From the NCBI RefSeq assembly GCF_020073745.1, contig NZ_JAIRAU010000028.1:453188-517187 (forward strand): a stretch of DNA of 64,000 bases. The letters are read 5' to 3'. The notes beneath the pieces are model-generated. The model ran no database searches, was not told the origin of the DNA, and saw only the letters and a list, made by a program, of their open reading frames with translations. A program made the position numbers and the translations under genes. Source of the stretch: Nannocystis pusilla. GTDB taxonomy: Bacteria > Myxococcota_A > Polyangia > Nannocystales > Nannocystaceae. Below, piece after piece: positions 20,301 to 28,573 of this stretch; the stretch's first letter is position 1, and each line of letters opens with the position of its first letter.

Positions 20301-21724
20301 GGCGCGGCGACCTGCCGCGCGCCGAGGCCGCCCACGCGCGCGACCGCGTGGCCCAGCTGGCCGCGATCGTCGAGGACGTCGCGACCGTCGCGCTCCGCTT
20401 CGACCAGCCGCTGCCTTCGCCGTGGACCGTCGACGACCCGACCGCCGCGCGCCAGGACCTCGTCGGCGAGCACCTCCAGGTCGACGCCTTCGCCGGCCGC
20501 GGCCCGATCGCCCGCCTGCCGTTCGAGTGGTCGGAGGGCCCGCTCGGCCTCCACGTCGACCTCGCGCTCGAGCGCGGCGAGTGGGGCTCGGGCCTCGTCG
20601 TCGGCGTGCGCCCGCTCGGCAGCCCGACCCTGCTGTCGGCCGTGCGCGTCGAGGTCCTCGGCGGCGGCGGCGTGTTCACCCGCCGCTACGCCTGCCAGAT
20701 CGCCGGCCCCGATCCGACCATCCTGTCCCAGGAGCCAGGCGACGACCCGGCCCGCCCGAGCCACCTGCACCTCGGCTTCGAGATCTTGCCCGAGCTCGGC
20801 CAGGCCAGCTGCAGCGCCGTCGTCGACGGCGTTCGTCACGAGCGCCGCGTGCGGCTCACGCCCGCCGTCATGCCGCCGCCGGGCCGCTACGAGCTCGTCG
20901 TCATGCCCGCGGGCGTCGACAAGCCGACCGGCCTGTGGACCTCGGCCCGCCTGCGCGCCATCACCCTCCGCGGGGCCCGCTCCGGCGCCGCCGCGGCCGA
21001 CGAGGCCCCGCTCGCCCACGCCGCCCGCCTGCTGGTCCAGGGCGAGGCCGAGGCCGCGCTGGCCGAGCTCGAGCGCGCCGGCGAGGACGGCCCGCAGGTC
21101 TGGCGCGCGCTGGCGCTGTCGGAGCTCGGCCGGTGGAACGAGGCGACCGCGGCCCTGCGCGCCGGCGGCTCGCCGACCGCCCCACCGGCACGCGAGGCCC
21201 TGCTCGGCCTCTTGCGCGCGCGCCGGCAGACGACCGCCCCGCTGGTGCGCGCCGCCTTCGGCCCCGGCTACTTCCGCCTGTTCTGGGACGCGATGGCCGA
21301 CGTGGTCCGCCACCACAGCGACCCGCTGATCGAGCGCACGCTGACCACCGCGCTGTCGGACCTCGGCGAGTTCCGCCCGGCCGCCGACGACGTCGAGGGA
21401 CATGTCCTCAAGGTCAGGCTGCTGTTCGAGCGCGGCCGGGCCTGGAGCGCGCTGCGCCAGGAGGACCGGGCCCGCGTCGACCTCGCCGCCGCCGCGGCGC
21501 TGGCCGAGCTGCTGCCCGCCGCCCGCCGCGCCGACCTCGACATCGACTACGAGCGCGCCGCCCTCGAGGCCGCCGCCGGCCGCCGCGAGGCCGCCCTCGA
21601 ATTCGCCGGCCGCGCCCTCCTCCGCGCCCCCGCCCGCGAGCTCCTGGCCGACCGCCTGCGCTTCGACCCCCGCTTCGCCCCCCTCGCCGGCGACCGCGCC
21701 TGGCAGCGCATGCTCGGCGACTGA
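17345..21724 (+). CDS. Membrane Ser/Thr protein kinase with FG-GAP-like and TPR-like extracytoplasmic region
   Basis: The 1,459-aa protein starts with a Hanks-type kinase: P-loop GAGSMG (36-41), Lys58, HRDVKPDN (150-157), DFG (170-172) and GTPAYMSPEQF (205-215). A single membrane segment (about 309-330) follows. The outer part has three calcium-loop-like repeats, DLDRDGAREVYVG (about 612), DLDGDGADELVIA (about 667) and DIDGDGLDDIMLG (about 787), as in FG-GAP/VCBS propellers. Ala/Leu-rich helical TPR-like regions lie around 895-1000 and in the last 250 residues. It is preceded by phosphatase and PilZ genes. The start ATG at 17345 is itself in a 14-bp repeat (ATGTCCCTTCGGAC). Others lie at 17680, encoding the kinase segment MTLRTW, and near 19260 and 21395. 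A TTG start at 17336 is less likely. Confidence 0.9.
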   Translation: MSLRTPNDRPGDPAADDEPVVEPRRIGRFALLRRLGAGSMGVVYAAYDPQLDRKVAVKLLKRGDGEPNPRWQDRLLREAQALAKLSHPNVVQIHEVGFHGDEVFVAMEFVTGMTLRTWLSELRRSWQEIVAVFVQAARGLAAAHAADLVHRDVKPDNILVGADGRVRVVDFGLVRFGDDDDDDATDEVPLARAQATRTASGILLGTPAYMSPEQFRGRPADALSDQFSLCVALYEALHGERPFAGETAEEVAQAVVHGQLAPRPERPVPAWLLRLVFRGLAHEPGARWPDLDVLAAELARDHGRPRRTVALACAGAAALVALVVAVFWASSWRDREARARAEALAAGRLRAAEDSIDEFLRAGRQADAAAVLDAFVAVPEHRTTRALVDALRGWGERMRALGDIPAARAAHARAYAAALDPAAERSILGDFVRLFHEQWAWDQLGRLCALLGSEAPGGPWSGRCAEAAFARRDFAALLAARDRHPDDPALVDLAPLAAAWTEATPLSRDILGAGPLSPPGALPRELYLHRDSPAPGRLDVVLPTPKLPVVRSYTLPSRFAPRVRPLSLGPGEPPLLLTWSAAHRRASLSAARPDRLVELVSTAADEPLAAAVADLDRDGAREVYVGTGPYGRVLLSFEPLSDGTWRIDHPHPETDATNSDITSIVAADLDGDGADELVIAAGPWRAFDLRVLRPGEDGPLELVARRKLGAVVGLTTLRAADGERLLVALKTDGYPSKIAFPADHPAGPPAGIYLLRLRGSELETVRFLPAPRRAGSDEPVDLFRLHVGDIDGDGLDDIMLGAHDHEPLPGFSVIHRQHGDGSFGTAMLAGFHPIALVELDGDPTAELIARTTGPLNTQETWLLGVVAEPTPVLQVPHAPEPAPPPPLADPLLARAWRRAEQLAALDLSSEAARALDDLAGLLPDEPRLVARMRAAELHEAAGDDLAAAERFELLGDRSDALLGAARTYEQAGRFADALRVSRQLTRRGDLPRAEAAHARDRVAQLAAIVEDVATVALRFDQPLPSPWTVDDPTAARQDLVGEHLQVDAFAGRGPIARLPFEWSEGPLGLHVDLALERGEWGSGLVVGVRPLGSPTLLSAVRVEVLGGGGVFTRRYACQIAGPDPTILSQEPGDDPARPSHLHLGFEILPELGQASCSAVVDGVRHERRVRLTPAVMPPPGRYELVVMPAGVDKPTGLWTSARLRAITLRGARSGAAAADEAPLAHAARLLVQGEAEAALAELERAGEDGPQVWRALALSELGRWNEATAALRAGGSPTAPPAREALLGLLRARRQTTAPLVRAAFGPGYFRLFWDAMADVVRHHSDPLIERTLTTALSDLGEFRPAADDVEGHVLKVRLLFERGRAWSALRQEDRARVDLAAAAALAELLPAARRADLDIDYERAALEAAAGRREAALEFAGRALLRAPARELLADRLRFDPRFAPLAGDRAWQRMLGD

Positions 21725-21808
21725 ACCCTGTCTTAATGGGCATGCCCCCGAGGACATGTTCTACAAGGCATGCCTCGCCGAACATGTCCTCTCAGTCATG
21801 ATGACTCC
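21725..21808. repeat. Six-unit tandem 14-bp repeat array
   Basis: Units start at 21725, 21739, 21753, 21767, 21781 and 21795, beginning right at the kinase stop codon. Examples are GGCATGCCCCCGAG, GACATGTTCTACAA, GGCATGCCTCGCCG and AACATGTCCTCTCA. The array sits where the kinase gene and the leftward amidohydrolase gene converge. The rest of the 345-bp gap (21809-22069) is GC-rich and shows no gene. Confidence 0.9.
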
Positions 21809-22069
21809 GCGCCTCGGCGCCGCTCCGCTCCCTCGGCGCCGAGGCGAGCAGCGATCCTGCCCTTCGACATCGCATTCGCCGGGCACCGAGCGGCGCGAGC
21901 TGGCGCCAGCAGTCCCGCCGCTGGCCACTCACGCGCGCCGCCTGCCCCTCCGGACATCTCATTCGTCAGGCGCCGAGCGGCGAACCGCTTCGCCGCCCGT
22001 CGTGCAGCATGGTCTCGCCTCTGTCCGCGTCCGCCGCCTCTGTCCTGCCCGCCGATCGGCGGCTCGCCG

Positions 22070-23767
22070 CTACCTCGTCCCGGCCACCACCTGCCCGCCG
22101 ATCACCGTCGCCAGCACCTTCGCCGTGCGCAGCTCGAGCGGCGGCATCGTCGTGAGATCGCCGGCGAAGCAGGTGACGTCGGCCAGCATCCCCCCGGCCA
22201 GCGTCCCGGCCCACGCCTCGCGGCGGGCCGCGTACGCGGCTCCGCGGGTGAACGCCGCGATCGCCTCCTCGAGCGTCAGCCGCTGGTCGGGCAGCCAGCC
22301 GCCGGGCGGGTTGCCGCGCGCGTCCTGGCGGGTGATCGCCGAATACAGCCCGAACGTCGGCTCGACCTCCTCGACCGGGAAGTCGGAGCCGAACGCCAGG
22401 TGGACGCCGGCGTCGAGGAAGCGGCGCCACGCGTACGCCCCCGCCAGGCGGGCCGGGCCGATCCGCTGCTCGGCCCACGGCATGTCGCTGGTCGCGTGCG
22501 TCGGCTGCATGCTGGCGATCGCGCCGAGCCGGGCGAAGCGCGGGATGTCGGCCAGGTCGACGATCTGCGCGTGCTCGACCCGCGGGCGCGCGTCGCCGGG
22601 CGGTCGCGCCGCGGCCAGCGCGTCCAGCACCGCGCGGATCGCCGCGTCGCCGATCGCGTGGGCCGCCACCTGGTAGCCGTGCGCCAGCGCCTGCGTCACG
22701 ATCGCGGCGAGCTCCCCCGGCGCGTGCTGGAACATCCCCGTGTGCCCGGGCCGGTCGCTGTACGCTTGCAGCAGCGCCGCGCCGCGGCTGCCGAGCGCCC
22801 CGTCGACGTAGATCTTGACCCCCTGCAGCGCGTAGCGGTCGTCCGGAGATGGCCTTTCAGCCATGTCCGGAAGACCATCTCCCCTGCGCTTCAACCACGA
22901 CTCGTCGCAGTAGCCGACCATCCGCAGCTTGAGCAGACCCTCGGCCGCCAGCTCGCGCAGCGTCGCGTCGACGAGCGGGCCGACGCCCATCTCGTGGACG
23001 CCGACCAGCCCGCGCGCGAGCGCGTGGTCCTGCGCGAGCAAGATCCGCCGCCGCAGCTCGGACTTCGGCGGCGGAGGCACCGGGACCAGCTCCATCGCCG
23101 CGTCGATCAGCACCCCGGTCGGCTCGCGCCCCGACGGCCCGTCGCGCGTCACGATCTCCCCGCCGGTCGGCACCGCCGTCGCGGCCGTGATGTTGGCCGC
23201 CCGCAGCGCCGCCGCGTTGGCCCAGCCGGCGTGGCCGTCGACCCGGCGCAGCCACACCGGGCGCTCCGGGAACGCCGCCGTCAGCGCGTCGTGGCTCGGC
23301 ATCGCCGCCCCGGGCCACAGGTTCTGGTCCCAGCCGCGACCGACGATCCACCCCTCCGGCGGCGCGCCTCGCTGCACCCGCTCGACGACCTCGGCCACCG
23401 AACGCGCCCCGCGGAGATCGACCTCGACCAGCGCCGCCCCGAGCCCGGCCAGGTGCGCGTGCGCGTCGGTCAGCCCCGGCGCCGCGCTGCCGCCCGCCAG
23501 CTCGATCACCTGTCCCCGCGGACAGTCACGGACCAGCGACTCCGCCGCGGCCCCGCGGGCGACCACTCGCCCGCCCGCCAGCGCCAGCGCGCGCGTGATC
23601 GGCTCGGCCGGGTCGCCGGTGACGATCGTCCCGCCGCGGATCACCAGCAGCGAGCTCTCCTGCCCCTGAGGACAGGTGCTCGCCCGCTTGTCCCCGCCCG
23701 CCCGGCACGCGATCAGCGCCGACGCGCCCGCGAGCCAGCTCCGGCGGCTCAGCCCGGGCGCGCGCAC
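22070..23767 (-). CDS. Amidohydrolase family 3 (YtcJ-like), Tat/lipoprotein signal
   Basis: The 565-aa protein starts at a GTG (23767). Its leader SRRSWLAGASALIAC combines a twin-arginine motif with a lipobox. The mature part follows the YtcJ-like branch of metal-dependent amidohydrolases: GLTDAHAHLAGLG, VGRGWDQNLWPG, RVDGHAGWANAAAL, VGVHEMG, GVKIYVDGALGSRGAALL, VAAHAIGDAAI, RVEHAQIVD and FGSDFPVEE. The HxH and later His/Asp residues are the expected metal ligands. The natural substrate is unknown. Several 14-bp repeats fall in frame, encoding TCPQGQ, DCPRGQ and the segment RRGDGLPDMAERP. The last lies between conserved blocks, at a place where variation should be tolerated. Confidence 0.87.
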   Translation of the reverse strand: MRAPGLSRRSWLAGASALIACRAGGDKRASTCPQGQESSLLVIRGGTIVTGDPAEPITRALALAGGRVVARGAAAESLVRDCPRGQVIELAGGSAAPGLTDAHAHLAGLGAALVEVDLRGARSVAEVVERVQRGAPPEGWIVGRGWDQNLWPGAAMPSHDALTAAFPERPVWLRRVDGHAGWANAAALRAANITAATAVPTGGEIVTRDGPSGREPTGVLIDAAMELVPVPPPPKSELRRRILLAQDHALARGLVGVHEMGVGPLVDATLRELAAEGLLKLRMVGYCDESWLKRRGDGLPDMAERPSPDDRYALQGVKIYVDGALGSRGAALLQAYSDRPGHTGMFQHAPGELAAIVTQALAHGYQVAAHAIGDAAIRAVLDALAAARPPGDARPRVEHAQIVDLADIPRFARLGAIASMQPTHATSDMPWAEQRIGPARLAGAYAWRRFLDAGVHLAFGSDFPVEEVEPTFGLYSAITRQDARGNPPGGWLPDQRLTLEEAIAAFTRGAAYAARREAWAGTLAGGMLADVTCFAGDLTTMPPLELRTAKVLATVIGGQVVAGTR

Positions 23768-23865
23768 GTCGCCCTCCGTGGATGTGGTTCAGTCCGGTTG
23801 CGCCGCATGCGAGGCGCAGCATAACCACCGCGGCCGCGCCGAACCACCGGCGCAAGGAGACCGCG

Positions 23866-24228
23866 ATGACCTCCCTGAGAAATACTCTGGAAAACAGCAT
23901 GCAGGAGCTACGGACGCTGCGCGACGAGATCCGCGTCCGGCTCAACCTCGCCGGCAAGGAGGCCCGCGACCGCTGGGAGCAGCAGCTGGAGCCCCGGCTC
24001 GAGAAGCTCGAGCAGCAGATCCGCACCGCCACCGACGCGACCCTCGACTCGATCCGCGACGCCATCGAGCGCGCCCGCACCTCCTTCCACGAGTACCGGG
24101 CCCAGCTCACCCAGGGCTCCGCCCGCGGCGTCACCGGCAGCGGCGGCGGCGAGGAGACCCGCGAGCAGACGCGCGCCGAGTCCGGCGACGAGCCCGACTT
24201 CACCAGGGTCGAACCCGACAAGCGCTGA
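23866..24228 (+). CDS. Small coiled-coil protein of unknown function
   Basis: The 120-aa product starts MTSLRNTLENSMQELRTLRD at an ATG at 23866, with AAGGAGA ending 5 bases upstream, one of the clearest ribosome sites in the window. Residues 5-85 are highly charged heptad-type helix (EARDRWEQQLEPRLEKLEQQ). The tail is Gly/Glu-rich and disordered. There is no signal peptide or Cys. It is divergent from the amidohydrolase gene with about 98 bp between starts. Codons near the start (AGA AAT ACT) are less GC-rich than usual. Function is not recognised; similar short helical proteins act as nucleoid, envelope or stress-associated factors, but nothing here selects among these. Confidence 0.75.
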   Translation: MTSLRNTLENSMQELRTLRDEIRVRLNLAGKEARDRWEQQLEPRLEKLEQQIRTATDATLDSIRDAIERARTSFHEYRAQLTQGSARGVTGSGGGEETREQTRAESGDEPDFTRVEPDKR

Positions 24229-24264
24229 AGCATGCGGCGCCGCGCTCGCTCCCTGGCGCGAGGG

Positions 24265-24351
24265 TCATGTCCCTCGCGCCAGTCGAGGGCGAGCCGGCGA
24301 GCGCGACTCACATGTCGCGATGAACATGTCCCTCGGGCCAGCGGAATGCCG
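24265..24351. repeat. 14-bp repeat cluster
   Basis: TCATGTCCCTCGCG starts at 24265. ACATGTCGCGATGA, ACATGTCCCTCGGG and CCAGCGGAATGCCG form a contiguous run from 24310. The cluster is in the 209-bp gap where the coiled-coil gene and the leftward lipoprotein gene converge. No gene is seen in this gap. Confidence 0.75.
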
Positions 24352-24437
24352 TCGCCCTCGCGCCCGCGGACTGCCGCACGCCTGCCGGTGCACGCGACAC
24401 GCGCGCGGCGATCGAAGCCGCGCCTCGAGCGCTTCGC

Positions 24438-25409
24438 TCACAGGTGCGGCTCGCCGTGCAGGTCGTCGAGCCCGTACAGGGCATCCTCGAGGCCGAGCTC
24501 GAGCGCCTCCCAGTGGAGGCCGGCGTCGTGCGACTGGAGGGCCACGCCGTGGTCGCCGACCACGTGGCCGTGACCGTCGAACGCCAGGTGCAGCCCTCGC
24601 AGCGCCAGGCCCGGCTCGAGCAGCTCCTCGACGCTGGTGCCGAGCTCGTCGTCGAGGCGGAGCACCGTGCCCGCCGCGCCGACGGCGACCACGAGGTCGG
24701 CCTTGAGGGAGATCCGCACCGCGTGCAGGTCGCGGCTGGTCGGCGTCGGCACGCTGCTCCACGTCTCGCCGGCGTCGTCGGAGCGGAGCACGAGACCCCC
24801 GGCCCCGACGGCCACCAGGTGCGCGCCCTCCGGCGTGACCCCGATGCCGGTCAGCGGCCCCTCCGAGCCGGTGAACACCGGCGTCATCGCCTCGCCGTCG
24901 AGCTGCCAGATCTGCCCGCTCGCCGTCGTCATCCACGCCAGCGCGCCCTTCGCCGTCGTCGTCACCGCCGTGAATTCGCCCTCGACGTCGGGCACCGGCG
25001 TGAAGCTGCGGGCCTCGTCGTCGGAGCGCAGGACGATGCCGTCGCCGACCACGAACCCGGCTGTCCCTCCGGACAGGGCCACCGCGCGCAGCGAAGCCCG
25101 CGTGCCGACGTCGAGCTGCCGCCAGCGCCCGCCGGCGTCCTCGGTGCGCAGCACCACGCCGTCGTCGCCGACCGCCACCGCCATCGCCTTCCCCTTGCAG
25201 GCGATGGCCCGCAGGTCGCCCTCGATCTCGAGCGGGTACAGCCACACGTCGCCCTCAGGGTTCAGGCGGACCATCGTCGCGTCCTCGCCGACCGCCCACG
25301 CGCCGCCCGAGCCGTCGGACGTCGAGGTGGTCTTGTCGTCGCCTTCCTTGCAGGCGACGGCGGGCATCATCATCGTGATGAGGAGTGGAGTGAGCGATCC
25401 GAGCTTCAT
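24438..25409 (-). CDS. Lipoprotein with Ycf48/BNR-like beta-propeller
   Basis: The 323-aa protein has a lipoprotein signal (lipobox AVAC, Cys20) and a short Thr/Ser/Gly linker. Repeated propeller strands follow: AVAVGDDGVVLRTEDAGGRW, VGDGIVLRSDDEARSF, VAVGAGGLVLRSDDAGETW, AVGAAGTVLRLDDE and VVGDHGVALQSHDAGLHW. The VGDxGxxLRSxDxGxxW pattern is that of Ycf48/BNR-type propellers, which mostly bind partners rather than catalyse. Residues ALSGGTAG are encoded by a repeat copy on the opposite strand (CTGTCCCTCCGGACAG, near 25062). It is followed 188 bp downstream by another leftward-facing lipoprotein gene region. The binding target is unknown. Confidence 0.8.
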   Translation of the reverse strand: MKLGSLTPLLITMMMPAVACKEGDDKTTSTSDGSGGAWAVGEDATMVRLNPEGDVWLYPLEIEGDLRAIACKGKAMAVAVGDDGVVLRTEDAGGRWRQLDVGTRASLRAVALSGGTAGFVVGDGIVLRSDDEARSFTPVPDVEGEFTAVTTTAKGALAWMTTASGQIWQLDGEAMTPVFTGSEGPLTGIGVTPEGAHLVAVGAGGLVLRSDDAGETWSSVPTPTSRDLHAVRISLKADLVVAVGAAGTVLRLDDELGTSVEELLEPGLALRGLHLAFDGHGHVVGDHGVALQSHDAGLHWEALELGLEDALYGLDDLHGEPHL

Positions 25410-25597
25410 GCTCGCGACGCTAACCGCCCGCCCGGGGCCTCACAAGCACGAATGCCCGGCTTCGCCGGGCCCCGCAGGTGTCCCGCCCGGACCCCAACCG
25501 CGACGAACTCTGTTCCTCGCGCCTCGCGGTCGCTCGCGTATTGCCGAGGTCGCCGAGGCCTGGCCTTCAGGACCTGTCCTCAAGAACAGGCGTGCAA

Positions 25598-26167
25598 TCA
25601 CTGGCACACCGGCCCGGGGCCGTCGGCGATCGTGACACACTTCTTGCCGTCGGCGCACTTGCCGTTGGGACAGGGGATCCCACAGGTCTGGAACTTGGGC
25701 CCGCGCGGCCCGGCGATCCCGTAGTACTCGATGCACTGCTCGCCGGCGGCGCAGGCGACGTCGCCGCAGGCGACCCCCGGCGCCTCGCTCGCGGGCGTGG
25801 GGTCGGGGCTCGCGGCGGCCAGGCTGAGGCTGCCGTCGGACCACCACACGCACTCGCCGGCCACGCAGCCGCAGCTGGCCGCCGCCGGGATCTGGACCTC
25901 CAGCGCGTCGCAGTCGCCGGGCGGCGGCTCCCCGCCGGCGCACACCTCGTTCGAGCAGCCGCCCTTGCTGCAGGCGGCGTCGTCGCTGCAGGCGTTGTCG
26001 AAGGCTGTCCCTTCGAACCTGGCGTAAAGGGCATGGTCCTTCGGCACCAGCGGGACCCGATCGGCCGCGCTGCCGCCGACCTGGTCGGCCGGGACGGCCG
26101 CCTCGGAGCTCTTGCAGGAGGACGCGGCGACGAGCGCGACGACGACGACGACGATGGCGCGGATCAT
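25598..26167 (-). CDS. Cysteine-rich lipoprotein, unknown function
   Basis: The 189-aa protein has a lipobox ASSC (Cys18) and at least 16 further cysteines. Two cysteine clusters are visible: CSDDAACSKGGCSNEVCAGG to CGCVAGECVW, and CGDVACAAGEQCIEYYG to CGIPCPNGKCADGKKCV. The second block resembles Cys-rich myxobacterial repeats in surface proteins; the first resembles the eight-cysteine-cluster type, with low confidence. The cysteines are probably disulfide-bonded outside the cytoplasm. The segment ALYARFEGTAF is encoded over a 14-bp repeat pair near 26007-26045. It ends about 50 bp upstream of the helicase gene's stop, on the same strand. Confidence 0.75.
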   Translation of the reverse strand: MIRAIVVVVVALVAASSCKSSEAAVPADQVGGSAADRVPLVPKDHALYARFEGTAFDNACSDDAACSKGGCSNEVCAGGEPPPGDCDALEVQIPAAASCGCVAGECVWWSDGSLSLAAASPDPTPASEAPGVACGDVACAAGEQCIEYYGIAGPRGPKFQTCGIPCPNGKCADGKKCVTIADGPGPVCQ

Positions 26168-26216
26168 CGCCGGAGCTTAGCACTCTCCGGCCGCGGCGAG
26201 GATCACGGGGCGAGGA

Positions 26217-28562
26217 TCACAGCGGCTCGCAGAAGCGGGCCAGGATGGTCTTCACGCCGACGACGGGGAAGTTGATGGCGAGCTTGAGGTTGTTGCCGCT
26301 GCCGTCCCAGCCGACCAGCGTGCCCTCGCCGTACTGGCGGTGCCGCACCTGCATGCCCTTGTACAGCGACGGCGCGTCGTCGCTGGCGATCGGCGCGCGG
26401 GTGCGGGCCGCAGGCCGCGCCGCCACGCCCTCGTCGTAGACGATGTCGCTGTTCCACGACCTCTCACGCGCGGGCGCGGGCGCGGCCGCCCGCGGGGGCG
26501 GGCTCGACAGCATCGCCTGCAGCTGGGCGGGCACCCCCGGCGCATCGCGGCGGATGACCCCCGGCACCCGCCCGCGCACCGCGTCCGGCGGCAGGTCGCG
26601 CACGAATCGCGACGGCGCGCCGATGAACTCCTGGTTGTAGAGCCGGCGCCGCCGCGCGTACGTCACCACCAGCTGCCGCTTGGCCCGCGTCACGGCGACG
26701 TAGGCGAGGCGCCGCTCCTCCTCGAGCTGGGCCCGCTCCTCCGGCCGCAGCCGGCGCCCCTCCTCGCGCGCCGCCTCCTCGCCGGCGATGGAGCGCGAGT
26801 GCGGGAACACCTTCTCTTCCATGCCGGTGAGGATGACCTTCTCGAACTCGAGCCCCTTGGCGCTGTGGATCGTCATCAGCCGGACCGCTCGCACCTCGCC
26901 GCGGCCGCCCCCGTCGGCGTCGCTGACGAGGCTGACCTGCTCGAGGTAGTCGGCCAGCGTCTGGTCGGGGTTGTCCTGCGCGAACTCGGTGAGCGCGCCG
27001 ACGAACTCGTCGAGGTTCTCGACCCGCGCCTCCGACTCCTCGCTGCCCTCCTGGACCAGAGCGTCGCGGTAACCTGTCCTTTCGAGCACCTCGGCCGCGA
27101 GCTGGCCGAGCGGCGTGCCGGCGTGCAGCCGCGCCGTCAGCTCGTCGATCATGGCGACGAACAGCGCCAGGCGCTTGGCCGCCGCGCCGCCGACCCCGGC
27201 CTCCTCGGGGTTGCGCGCCACTTCCAGCAGCGGGACGTTGCGGTTGGCCGCGAGCGCCGTCAGGCGCCCGACGGTGGTGTCGCCGATCCCGCGGGCCGGC
27301 TCGTTGACGATGCGGGTGAAGTCGAGGTCGCTGGCCGGGTTCTGCAGCAGGCGCAGGTAGGCCAGCGCGTCCTTGATCTCCTTGCGCTCGAAGAACCCGA
27401 GCCCGCCGAAGATCGCGTAGCGCATGCCGTGGTCGGTCAGCTGCTGCTCGATCACCCGCGACTGCGCGTGCGTGCGGTAGAAGACCGCGATCTCCTCCGG
27501 CGGGATGTCCTCGTTGAGCGCGTCGAGGATCTCGTTGACGACGAAGCGGGCCTCCTCGCGCTCGTCCTCGCAGGCGCGCAGGACCACCAGCGCGCCGTCG
27601 CCGAGCTCGCTCCACAGCGTCTTGCCGAGCCGGCCCTCGTTGCGGCGGATGATCGCGTCGGCGCAGCGGAGGATGTGCCCGGTGCTGCGGTAGTTCTGCT
27701 CGAGGCGGATCAGCTCGCAGCCGGGCTGGCGGTCGGGGAAGCCGAGGATCTGCGACACGTCGGCGCCGCGCCAGCCGTAGATCGCCTGGTCGTCGTCGCC
27801 GACCACGCACAGCTGGGCCCGCTGCGACAGCAGCTCGACCAGCCGCGCCTGCACCGGGTTGGTGTCCTGGTACTCGTCGACCACCACGTGGAGGAAGCGG
27901 CGCTTGAGCCCGACCACCGGGTCGACGTCGACCAGCTGCGCGCCGGGCCGCGGCTGCTCCGTACCCGCCTTTTCGAGCAGCTTGACCGCGAGCACCAGCA
28001 GGTCGCCGAAGTCGGACGCGTCGGCGGCGCGCAGCAGCTCCTGGTAGCGGCGCCCGAGCAGCGCCACCAGCCGCGTCATGAAGCCCTCGAGCCCGAGCTG
28101 GTCGACCTGGTCGATGGTGAGCCCGCGGTTCTTGAGCTGGTCGAGGTGCCCGAGGATCGCCCGCGGCTTGATCTGCTCGTCGTCGCGGTTCATCTCCTTG
28201 AACACGCGCTTCATCAGGCGGGTCTGGTCGTCGGTGTCGTAGATGGCGAAGTTGCGCGACAGCCCGACCGACTCGCCGTGACGGCGGAGGATCCGCGCCG
28301 AGATCGAGTGGAACGTGCCGACCCACAGCTGCGACACGTCGACCTTGCCCTCGCACATCTTCTCGATGCGCGCGCGCATCTCGGCGGCGGCCTTGTTGGT
28401 GAAGGTGACGGCGAGGATCCGCCACGGCGGCACGCCCTCGTCCATGAGCGCGGCCACGCGGTGAGTGATCACCCGCGTCTTGCCGGTGCCCGCGCCGGCG
28501 AGCACGAGGAGCGGCGACCCGCGGTGATCGACCGCCGCCTGCTGGGCCGGGTTCAGCTGCAC
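26217..28562 (-). CDS. pcrA: UvrD/PcrA-type superfamily 1 DNA helicase
   Basis: The 781-aa protein, read from GTG 28562 (VQLNPAQQAAV), carries all SF1A motifs: Walker A AGAGTGKT (22-29), VVDEYQDTNPVQ, GDDDQAIYGWRGAD, RLEQNYRST, MTIHSAKGLEFEKVIL and AYVAVTRAKRQL. The C-terminus has the small Tudor-like PcrA domain (VRHRQYGEGTLVGW), which contacts RNA polymerase in relatives. It should unwind DNA 3' to 5' in repair and replication-fork clearance. The segment VLERTGYRDAL matches the family, but its codons GAA AGG ACA GGT are a 14-bp repeat copy on the other strand (near 27075). It lies 11 bp after the stop of the tail-tube-like gene, so the two are probably co-transcribed. Confidence 0.95.
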   Translation of the reverse strand: MQLNPAQQAAVDHRGSPLLVLAGAGTGKTRVITHRVAALMDEGVPPWRILAVTFTNKAAAEMRARIEKMCEGKVDVSQLWVGTFHSISARILRRHGESVGLSRNFAIYDTDDQTRLMKRVFKEMNRDDEQIKPRAILGHLDQLKNRGLTIDQVDQLGLEGFMTRLVALLGRRYQELLRAADASDFGDLLVLAVKLLEKAGTEQPRPGAQLVDVDPVVGLKRRFLHVVVDEYQDTNPVQARLVELLSQRAQLCVVGDDDQAIYGWRGADVSQILGFPDRQPGCELIRLEQNYRSTGHILRCADAIIRRNEGRLGKTLWSELGDGALVVLRACEDEREEARFVVNEILDALNEDIPPEEIAVFYRTHAQSRVIEQQLTDHGMRYAIFGGLGFFERKEIKDALAYLRLLQNPASDLDFTRIVNEPARGIGDTTVGRLTALAANRNVPLLEVARNPEEAGVGGAAAKRLALFVAMIDELTARLHAGTPLGQLAAEVLERTGYRDALVQEGSEESEARVENLDEFVGALTEFAQDNPDQTLADYLEQVSLVSDADGGGRGEVRAVRLMTIHSAKGLEFEKVILTGMEEKVFPHSRSIAGEEAAREEGRRLRPEERAQLEEERRLAYVAVTRAKRQLVVTYARRRRLYNQEFIGAPSRFVRDLPPDAVRGRVPGVIRRDAPGVPAQLQAMLSSPPPRAAAPAPARERSWNSDIVYDEGVAARPAARTRAPIASDDAPSLYKGMQVRHRQYGEGTLVGWDGSGNNLKLAINFPVVGVKTILARFCEPL

Positions 28563-28573
28563 GATGCCGTGGC

